The notes beneath the pieces were generated by a model that was not told the DNA's origin, did not search any database, and saw nothing but the letters and a program-made list of their open reading frames with translations. Shown piece by piece: positions 1 through 5,266 of a DNA stretch of 7,497 bases. Every line of letters starts with the position of its first letter. Position 1 is the first letter of the stretch. This stretch comes from Gammaproteobacteria bacterium (GTDB taxonomy: Bacteria; Pseudomonadota; Gammaproteobacteria; Methylococcales; Methylomonadaceae): NCBI GenBank assembly GCA_024511045.1, contig JANEMG010000105.1, positions 1 through 7,497 on the forward strand, in the 5' to 3' direction. Made by a program: the position numbers and the translations under genes.

Positions 1-200
1 CACTTTATGACAACGACTGGATCTATCAGGTGGTCGATGGCCGGCTGGCCGGGATCCAGGTCAGGCGTCTGGGCGAATACACCGACAAAGACGGGCAGGT
101 GAAAATGCTGGTCTCCAGTCCTGAGCTGCAGGGCGGCGAGGAAATCGTCCTTACCCACCTGCCCAATGCCGTCACCGGACTGCGCGTGGCCAGCCAATGA
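1..200 (+). CDS. RND efflux periplasmic adaptor (membrane fusion protein), C-terminal fragment
   Basis: An open frame runs from the window edge (first full codon at 3) to TGA at 198-200 and gives 65 residues, starting LYDNDWIYQVVDGRLAG and ending NAVTGLRVASQ. The repeated short beta-strand pattern (a 'V..GRL..I.V' strand, then 'G....VLVSSPEL..GE.IV') is what the membrane-proximal domain at the C-terminus of HlyD/AcrA-type adaptors looks like. The next gene is an RND permease whose ATG (197) overlaps this stop as ATGA, which is the usual adaptor-permease arrangement and implies translational coupling. The adaptor would sit in the periplasm and link the permease to an outer-membrane channel. 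The N-terminal signal or lipoprotein sequence, the hairpin and the lipoyl domains lie outside the window. The family call is inferred from context and strand pattern; the fragment is too short for a subfamily. Confidence 0.8.
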   Translation, partial: LYDNDWIYQVVDGRLAGIQVRRLGEYTDKDGQVKMLVSSPELQGGEEIVLTHLPNAVTGLRVASQ

Positions 201-3200
201 TGCACCGGACCGACCTGCTGGGTTTTTTCGCCCATCACAAAGTTGCCGCCAACCTGGTCATGCTGATGATGATCTTCGGCGGCCTGTTCGCGCTGCAGCA
301 ACTGAATATCCGCTATTTCCCCAACTTCGATCTGGATTTGATCCGAATCCGGGTCATCTGGAGCGGCGCCAGTGCCGAGGATGTGGAAACCGGGATCACC
401 ATTCCCCTGGAACAGGTCCTGAAATCGGTCGACAATGTCAGAAAAATGACCTCCACGTCCAGCCAGGGGCTGGCGTCGATCACCCTGGAACTGGTGGAAG
501 GGACCGACATCGTCATCGCCCTGAACCAGGTCAAGCAAAAGGTCGATGAACTGCGCAGCCTGCCCAGCGATGCCGAAGATCCCAGCGTCATCAACATCGC
601 CCGCTACGAGCAGGTTGCCAGGCTGCTGGTCCATGGCCCGCCGCAGGTTGCGGAACTGAGAAACCTGGTCAATCTATTTGAGCAGCAGCTGCTGGATCGC
701 GGCATCGACAAAGTCGATATTGCCGGCCTGCCGGACCAGGAGCTGGCCATCCAGATTTCCCACAAACAGCTGCAGCATCTGGGCATCAGCCTGGAAGAAG
801 TCGGAGAGCGCATCGATCAATTGAGCCAGGACATCCCGGCCGGCACGTTCGGTGAAGGCGATGCCACGACGGAACTGAGAAGCCTGGAGCAGCGCCGCTC
901 GGAACTGGGTTTCGCCAGGCTGCCGGTCATCAGCGATGCCCATACCCGCATCGAACTCGGCGCCATCGCCGATATCCAGAGGCAGGACCAGAAAGGCGCC
1001 GTGACGCTGACCGTCGATGGCAGGCGCGCCGTGGAAATGGTGCTGCGCCGCTCGGAACTGGGCGACTCGTTGCAGTCTGCGGAAATATTCCAGCAGTGGC
1101 TGCACGATACCCGGGCGACACTTCCCCCGGGCATCACCCTGCAGGTCTACGATGAGACCTGGCAATTGATCAAGGACCGAATCCGGCTGCTGATCAAAAA
1201 CGGCGGCAGCGGGCTGCTGCTGGTCATTGCCATACTCTATCTATTCCTCAGCGCCCGGGTCGCCTGGTGGGTGGCGGTCGGCATTCCCATTTCCTTCATG
1301 GCCACGCTGCTGATTCTGTACGTGGTCGGCGGCAGCATCAACATGATCAGTCTGTTTGCCCTGATCATGGCGCTGGGCATCATCGTCGACGATGCCATCG
1401 TCGTCGGTGAAGATGCACTGGCGCACTACCAGGCCGGAGAGCCCCCTCTGCTGGCTGCCGAAGGTGGAGCCCGGCGCATGTTTGCACCGGTGCTGGCATC
1501 CTCCCTGACGACCATTGCAGCCTTTTTTCCGTTGATGCTGATCGGTGGACCCATGGGAAAAATCCTGTTTGCCATTCCATTGGTGATTATTGCCGTCATC
1601 ATCGCATCGGTCATCGAAAGTTTTCTGGTGCTGCCCAGCCATCTCCGCCATTCTTTTCTGCATATGGACAGAAAAGCCGGACATGGCTGGCAGGAGCGTT
1701 TCAATGAAAAATTCAACCAGTTCAAAAACGGTCACTTCAAACGCCTGATCACCCTGACACTGCATTTCCGCGGCATCGCGCTCAGCATCACGGCCGCCCT
1801 GCTGATCATCACGCTGGGACTGCTGGCCGGTGAACGGCTGAAATTCCGTTTTTTTCCGTCGCCGGAATCGACCATGCTCTATGTCAATGTCATGTTCGTC
1901 CCGGGCACCCCCCGAAAGGTGGTCGACCACTTCCTCAGCCACCTGGAGCAAACCCTGGCTGAAACCGATGCGGCGTTGTCGCAACAAAACCTGGTCATCA
2001 CGGCCATCAGCCGGCATGGCACGGGAATATCCGACAAGGGCCGGGTGCAATATCGGGGCGACCACCTGGGTGCGATGAGCATCGAACTGGAGGAGCCGGA
2101 TCGCCGGGAAATCCGCAACAGCGACTTCATCACGGCCTGGAAACAGCGCATCGAACGACCACCGGGGCTGGACAACCTGACCATCACCACGCGCATGGTA
2201 GGCCCGCCGGGACGGGACCTGTCGATCCGCCTGACCGGCGGCGACCCCACCCGTCTGAAAGAGGCCGCCATAACGCTATCCGAATCCATCCGCACCATTC
2301 CCGGCGTCAGCGATATCGAAGACGATATGCCCTATGGTCGCAAGCAGTTGGTCTTCAAACTGACGCCGGAAGGAGAAGCGCTGGGCCTGACCACGGCGGC
2401 TCTGGGCAAGAAGCTGCGCAGCGCCTTCGACGGCAAATTGGTGCAGCTGTTTCAGGATGGCCCGGATGAAGTCGAAGTGCGCGTGAAGCTCGCACGCAAG
2501 GACAGGGAAACCCTGGCCGCGCTGCAGCACCTGGAAATCCATCTGCCCAGCGGCCAGCGGGTGCCCCTGACTACCGTTGCCAGATGGCAACCACGCAGGG
2601 GCTTCGAGGCACTGCGCCATGCCGAAGGCAGACTGGCCATCGAAGTCTCCGCGGAAGTGGATGCCCGGGTCAACAACGCCAATCAGATCCTGGCATCCCT
2701 GGACCAATCCATCCTGCCGCAGTTGGCATCGCGATACGGCATCGACTACTCTTTTACCGGCCGTTCCGCCGATCAGGCGGAAACCATGACCGAAATGCGC
2801 TACGGCATGCTGCTCGGTCTGTCGCTGATCTACCTGGTACTAGCCTGGGTTTTTGCCTCCTATGGCTGGCCGCTGGTGGTCATGGCGGCCATTCCCTTCG
2901 GTCTGATCGGCGCCTTGTTCGGTCACTTGCTGCTGCATATCGATTTGACCATTCTGTCCCTGTTTGGTTTTTTCAGTTTGTCGGGCATCGTGGTCAACGA
3001 TTCGATCATCCTGGTCAGCTTTTACCAGGGGCTGAAAAAAACCGGGCTGGACACCCATCAGGCACTTGTGGAGGCGTCCTGCCAACGCCTGCGGGCGGTT
3101 ATCCTGACCTCCCTGACCACCATTGCCGGCCTCACACCGCTGTTGTTCGAAACCTCCCTGCAGGCGCAGTTTTTGATCCCCATGGCGGCCGCCATCGCTT

Positions 3201-3313
3201 TTGGCCTGATGTTCTCGACGATACTGGTGCTGCTGATCATCCCGGTTTTACTTTCCTATCATGAAGACATGCATAATTGGCTGGTTTCCGTCAAACAAAA
3301 ACTGCTATCATGA
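197..3313 (+). CDS. Efflux RND transporter permease, AcrB-like (ACR_tran family)
   Basis: Inner-membrane proton-driven antiporter of the RND superfamily, 1038 residues, a normal full length (about 1020-1050). Layout: TM1 near residues 15-35; first periplasmic loop about 36-335; TM2-TM6 about 338-482; TM7 about 523-543; second periplasmic loop about 545-865; TM8-TM12 about 868-1020. TM4 carries the proton-relay pair D398-D399 in GIIVDDAIVVGED, matching AcrB D407/D408. The paired 'SLTTIA' stretches after TM4 and TM10 show the internal duplication. At the AcrB TM10 lysine (K940) there is N934, followed by D935, in GIVVNDS. This variant is, from memory, common in uncharacterised proteobacterial permeases and differs from the AcrB charge network. 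ATG at 197 overlaps the adaptor stop; ATG at 200 is an alternative start. Substrate is unknown; the DD pair argues against a SecDF-type protein. No outer-membrane gene follows within the window. Confidence 0.95.
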   Translation: MMHRTDLLGFFAHHKVAANLVMLMMIFGGLFALQQLNIRYFPNFDLDLIRIRVIWSGASAEDVETGITIPLEQVLKSVDNVRKMTSTSSQGLASITLELVEGTDIVIALNQVKQKVDELRSLPSDAEDPSVINIARYEQVARLLVHGPPQVAELRNLVNLFEQQLLDRGIDKVDIAGLPDQELAIQISHKQLQHLGISLEEVGERIDQLSQDIPAGTFGEGDATTELRSLEQRRSELGFARLPVISDAHTRIELGAIADIQRQDQKGAVTLTVDGRRAVEMVLRRSELGDSLQSAEIFQQWLHDTRATLPPGITLQVYDETWQLIKDRIRLLIKNGGSGLLLVIAILYLFLSARVAWWVAVGIPISFMATLLILYVVGGSINMISLFALIMALGIIVDDAIVVGEDALAHYQAGEPPLLAAEGGARRMFAPVLASSLTTIAAFFPLMLIGGPMGKILFAIPLVIIAVIIASVIESFLVLPSHLRHSFLHMDRKAGHGWQERFNEKFNQFKNGHFKRLITLTLHFRGIALSITAALLIITLGLLAGERLKFRFFPSPESTMLYVNVMFVPGTPRKVVDHFLSHLEQTLAETDAALSQQNLVITAISRHGTGISDKGRVQYRGDHLGAMSIELEEPDRREIRNSDFITAWKQRIERPPGLDNLTITTRMVGPPGRDLSIRLTGGDPTRLKEAAITLSESIRTIPGVSDIEDDMPYGRKQLVFKLTPEGEALGLTTAALGKKLRSAFDGKLVQLFQDGPDEVEVRVKLARKDRETLAALQHLEIHLPSGQRVPLTTVARWQPRRGFEALRHAEGRLAIEVSAEVDARVNNANQILASLDQSILPQLASRYGIDYSFTGRSADQAETMTEMRYGMLLGLSLIYLVLAWVFASYGWPLVVMAAIPFGLIGALFGHLLLHIDLTILSLFGFFSLSGIVVNDSIILVSFYQGLKKTGLDTHQALVEASCQRLRAVILTSLTTIAGLTPLLFETSLQAQFLIPMAAAIAFGLMFSTILVLLIIPVLLSYHEDMHNWLVSVKQKLLS

Positions 3314-3331
3314 CGCATCGTCAAGCAACCG

Positions 3332-3355
3332 GGTCGTAGAAAAAACGCTACGACC
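3332..3355. repeat. Perfect 8-bp hairpin between the RND gene and the RraA-type gene
   Basis: GGTCGTAG (3332-3339) and CTACGACC (3348-3355) are exact reverse complements around the 8-base loop AAAAAACG. It lies 18 bp after the permease stop. There is no T-run on either side, so it is not a classical intrinsic terminator. It could protect the 3' end of the transcript, or act as a weak or Rho-assisted stop. It lies upstream of the preferred start of the next gene (3412), so it would sit in that gene's leader if the transcript starts early. Confidence 0.5.
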
Positions 3356-3411
3356 ACGTGCGGAACCGTAAACCCTGTTTCAACTCTCAACATTCCACTG
3401 CATCGAACATC

Positions 3412-3897
3412 ATGATCATCAGTACCGCAGACCTTTGCGACCAGTACGCCGAAATGGAACACTTCCAGGTTGCCGAGCCGCTTTTCAAATTATTCGGCAA
3501 CAATTCTGCATTCAGCGGCCAGATTACCACGCTGAAAGTCTTCGAAGACAATGTTCTGGTCAGAAAAACACTGCAGCAACCGGTCAGCGACAGAGTCCTG
3601 GTGATCGATGGCGGCGGCTCCCACCGCTGCGCCCTGCTCGGCAGCAATATCGCCCAACTTGCCTGCGACAATGGCTGGCAGGGCATCATCGTCTACGGCT
3701 GCATCCGTGACTCGGCAGCTATCGGCACGCTGCCCATCGGCATCCGGGCGCTGCACACGCACCCCTTGCGCAGCCATAAGAAAGGTACTGGCGAAACAAA
3801 TATTTCGGTGACTTTTGCCGGGATTCATTTCAAGCATGATCATTTTTTATATGCCGACGCGGATGGAATTATCGTATCGGAAGTGAAGTTGCTGTAG
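3412..3897 (+). CDS. rraA: RraA-family protein (ribonuclease E activity regulator RraA / putative HMG-CHA aldolase)
   Basis: A 161-residue RraA-like protein, the same length as E. coli RraA (161). It begins MIISTADLCDQY, which lines up with the known family start MKYDTSELCDIY. Visible family blocks: VAEPLFKLFG, SGQITTLKVFEDN, the nucleotide-fold loop VLVIDGGGSHRCAL, GIIVYGCIRD, and the ending DHFLYADADGIIVSE. E. coli RraA is a trimeric protein that binds RNase E and damps mRNA decay, while close relatives with a D-X20-R-D or G-X20-R-D-X2-E/D motif are metal-dependent 4-hydroxy-4-methyl-2-oxoglutarate aldolases. Here the RD is present, but the residue 21 positions before the R is serine and the residue after RDSA is alanine, so neither aldolase motif is complete. 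The name rraA rests on family and length; activity is open. The in-frame GTG at 3358 would add 18 residues that do not resemble the family. No strong ribosome site is seen before 3412. ispH starts 40 bp downstream. Confidence 0.85.
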   Translation: MIISTADLCDQYAEMEHFQVAEPLFKLFGNNSAFSGQITTLKVFEDNVLVRKTLQQPVSDRVLVIDGGGSHRCALLGSNIAQLACDNGWQGIIVYGCIRDSAAIGTLPIGIRALHTHPLRSHKKGTGETNISVTFAGIHFKHDHFLYADADGIIVSEVKLL

Positions 3898-3937
3898 AAT
3901 AGCCACATTCTTAATACCCCAGTAAAAAAGTCAAGAT

Positions 3938-4891
3938 ATGCAAATTGTACTCGCAAACCCCCGTGGATTCTGTGCCGGCGTCGACCGGGCCATCGAAATC
4001 GTCGAACGCGTTCTGGAGGCTTTCGGCACCCCCATCTATGTCCGTCACGAGGTCGTGCACAACCGCACGGTCGTCGAAGGCCTGAAAGCCAAGGGCGCCA
4101 TTTTCATCGAGGATCTCCGCGATGTACCGGTCGGCTCAACCCTGGTCTTCAGCGCTCACGGGGTTTCCAAAAAAGTGCAGAAGGAAGCCAGGGAAAGGAA
4201 TCTGACCGTCTTCGATGCAACCTGTCCTCTGGTCACCAAAGTACACATTCAGGTGGCCAAACACGCCAAGGCCGACCGGGAGGTGATCCTGATTGGCCAT
4301 GCCGGCCACCCGGAAGTCGAAGGTACGATGGGACAATATGAAAAATGCACCGAACATGGCAACATCTATCTGGTGGAAACGCCCGAGGATGTCGCCAGCC
4401 TGAAGGTGAACAATCCCGACAATCTTGCCTATGTCACGCAGACCACGCTGTCCATGACTGACACCAGGGAAATGGTCGATGCCCTGAAGAAATGCTTTCC
4501 CGCCATCCAGGAACAGAAGAAGAACGATATCTGCTATGCCACGCAGAACCGGCAGGATGCCGTTACAGACCTGGCAAAATCCACCGACCTGATCCTGGTG
4601 GTCGGCTCACCCAACAGCTCCAACTCCAACCGCCTCCGGGAAATAGCCGAACAGCTGGGCAAACCGTCCTATTTGATCGATACCGCAGACGACATGCAGC
4701 GCAGCTGGTTCGACAATATCGGCGTGGTCGGCGTCACTGCCGGCGCATCGGCCCCGGAAGTCCTGGTCCAGGAGGTTATTGCCCGGCTGCGGGAATGGGG
4801 AGGTGAGGCAGCCGTGGAAAATCATGGCATCGAAGAAAAAGTGGTATTCTCCCTGCCCAAGGAATTGAAGCAGCATATAGCGGCACATTAG
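3938..4891 (+). CDS. ispH: 4-hydroxy-3-methylbut-2-enyl diphosphate reductase (IspH/LytB)
   Basis: Last enzyme of the MEP isoprenoid pathway: cytosolic iron-sulfur reductase turning HMBPP into IPP and DMAPP. The protein has 317 residues (E. coli 316) and starts with the family N-terminus MQIVLANPRGFCAGVDRAIE. The three cluster cysteines are C12, C96 (in FDATCPLVTKVH) and C199 (in NDICYATQNRQ). Substrate and proton-transfer residues are also present: H41, H124 and E126 (in HAGHPEVEG), T167, S227-S228-N229 (in GSPNSSNSN) and S271 (in TAGASAPE). It is therefore complete and should be active. The ATG at 3938 is fixed by C12 spacing; the upstream sequence AAAAAAGTCAAG is only a weak ribosome site. 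The usual E. coli neighbours (lspA, fkpB) are absent; an RraA-type gene lies 40 bp upstream, so co-transcription is possible. It ends before a convergent gene. Confidence 0.98.
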   Translation: MQIVLANPRGFCAGVDRAIEIVERVLEAFGTPIYVRHEVVHNRTVVEGLKAKGAIFIEDLRDVPVGSTLVFSAHGVSKKVQKEARERNLTVFDATCPLVTKVHIQVAKHAKADREVILIGHAGHPEVEGTMGQYEKCTEHGNIYLVETPEDVASLKVNNPDNLAYVTQTTLSMTDTREMVDALKKCFPAIQEQKKNDICYATQNRQDAVTDLAKSTDLILVVGSPNSSNSNRLREIAEQLGKPSYLIDTADDMQRSWFDNIGVVGVTAGASAPEVLVQEVIARLREWGGEAAVENHGIEEKVVFSLPKELKQHIAAH

Positions 4892-4954
4892 CGCGAGTAT
4901 CGACAGGAACAATCCGGCTTCCGACAAACACGGCACCGCTACTCCGTTAGAGTC

Positions 4955-4960
4955 TATAAA
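4955..4960 (+). promoter_or_regulatory. Possible -10 box (TATAAA) ahead of the structured element
   Basis: TATAAA lies 64 bp after the ispH stop and about 18 bp before the structured element at 4978. A sigma-70 -10 box is TATAAT, so five of six bases agree. At 16-18 bp spacing the upstream hexamers (for example GGCACC at 4932-4937) do not resemble TTGACA. Without a -35 box this is a weak call, recorded because the element and the hairpin at 5137-5169 could form the body and terminator of a transcript of about 200 nt. The rest of 4892-4977 holds a short palindrome, CCCATCCATGGG (4963-4974), and nothing else recognised. Confidence 0.2.
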
Positions 4961-4977
4961 CACCCATCCATGGGATG

Positions 4978-5133
4978 TTAAGAGTAACTACTCACCCATA
5001 GTAATAGAGGCCCCTATGGGTGGTCTGTGGAGGAAGTGTCTTTGGCAGGGATACCAAAGCCAAGCCTACAGGGACGTATTCACGGCGTCTTCCGGAACAG
5101 ACTACCCATAGGAGCCCGAGTAGTTACGTTTAA
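4978..5133. repeat. Nested inverted-repeat element (candidate MITE/REP-like repeat or structured RNA)
   Basis: Read directly from the sequence. The outer arms GTAACTACTC (4984-4993) and GAGTAGTTAC (5118-5127) are exact reverse complements. Beyond them lies TTAA on each side (4978-4981 and 5130-5133), separated from the arms by two bases that do not fully pair. Inside, 5009-5027 pairs with 5098-5116 over 19 positions, with one G-U and one C-A mismatch. Within that, GGAAG (5032-5036) pairs with CTTCC (5089-5093), CTTTGG (5040-5045) with CCAAAG (5054-5059) around an 8-base loop, and GACG (5073-5076) with CGTC (5086-5089), sharing one base with the CTTCC arm. ACCCATAG occurs at both 4994-5001 and 5104-5111, and both copies can pair with CTATGGGT (5014-5021), so the structures are mutually exclusive. 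TTAAGA at 4978-4983 and 5130-5135 could be a target duplication. There is no open reading frame of note and no transposase. It may be a non-autonomous mobile repeat or a folded RNA; the copy number in the genome would decide. Confidence 0.7.
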
Positions 5134-5136
5134 GAC

Positions 5137-5169
5137 AAGAAAACAGCAAATGCGCTTGGCTGTTTTCTT
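5137..5169. terminator. Hairpin with T-rich arms, likely bidirectional terminator
   Basis: AAGAAAACAGC (5137-5147) and GCTGTTTTCTT (5159-5169) are perfect 11-bp reverse complements around an 11-base loop. Because the arms are A-rich on one side and T-rich on the other, each strand reads a GC-containing stem (ACAGC/GCTGT) followed by TTTTCTT. That is the form of a bidirectional intrinsic terminator and fits its place between the convergent ispH and potassium-channel genes. The GC core is short, so strength is uncertain. It is also the first hairpin after the nested element and could end a transcript of that element. Confidence 0.5.
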
Positions 5170-5199
5170 CATCATCAATGGCTTGAGTCATTGATGATG
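5170..5199. repeat. Perfect 11-bp hairpin directly abutting the previous one
   Basis: CATCATCAATG (5170-5180) and CATTGATGATG (5189-5199) are exact reverse complements with an 8-base loop (GCTTGAGT). It starts at the base after the 5137-5169 hairpin and has no T-run on either side. It is AT-rich and so is not a typical terminator. It may be a remnant of an inserted palindrome, a processing or stability structure, or a protein-binding palindrome. Confidence 0.4.
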
Positions 5200-5222
5200 C
5201 CGACACTTCCCTGTGCTGCATT

Positions 5223-5266
5223 AGTTCCCGTCATTTATAGACGGGAACTGCTTCGGCTTATTTTTT
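5223..5266. terminator. 10-bp hairpin near the channel stop, with T-run on the plus strand
   Basis: AGTTCCCGTC (5223-5232) and GACGGGAACT (5240-5249) pair perfectly around a 7-base loop (ATTTATA). On the minus strand the stem begins 9 bp after the channel stop (TAA, 5260-5258) but has no T-run after it. On the plus strand the stem is followed, after GCTTCGGCTTA, by TTTTTTG at 5261-5267, which lies in the last codons of the channel gene. The T-run is about 11 bases from the stem, farther than in a strong terminator. It could stop transcription in the convergent gap in either direction or protect the channel mRNA 3' end. Confidence 0.45.

Noticed and set aside
1241..2065. Minus-strand open frame of 274 codons inside the RND permease gene
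   Set aside because: Composition is Gln/Asp/His-rich low complexity and the plus strand carries TM4 and other RND motifs there, so it is a shadow.
3358..3411. Upstream GTG start that would lengthen the RraA-type protein by 18 residues
   Set aside because: The added residues are unlike the family N-terminus, while ATG 3412 gives exactly the usual 161-residue length and alignment. The GTG also lies just 3 bp from the 3332-3355 hairpin.
3895..3900. TAGAAT as a -10 box for ispH
   Set aside because: It overlaps the stop of the RraA-type gene and no TTGACA-like hexamer stands 16-18 bp upstream, so it is likely chance.
4978..5135. 6S RNA, SRP RNA, riboswitch or integron attC site as explanation for the nested palindrome
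   Set aside because: The internal loop is strongly one-sided, unlike the 6S central bubble; the SRP GGUCAGG...GGAAG core is absent; no known riboswitch core was recognised; and the ends do not fit the attC RYYYAAC/GTTRRRY boxes (GTTACGT breaks the purine run).
5137..5249. CRISPR array or tandem direct repeats in the hairpin cluster
   Set aside because: The three stems differ in sequence from one another; they are inverted, not direct, repeats with no regular spacers.
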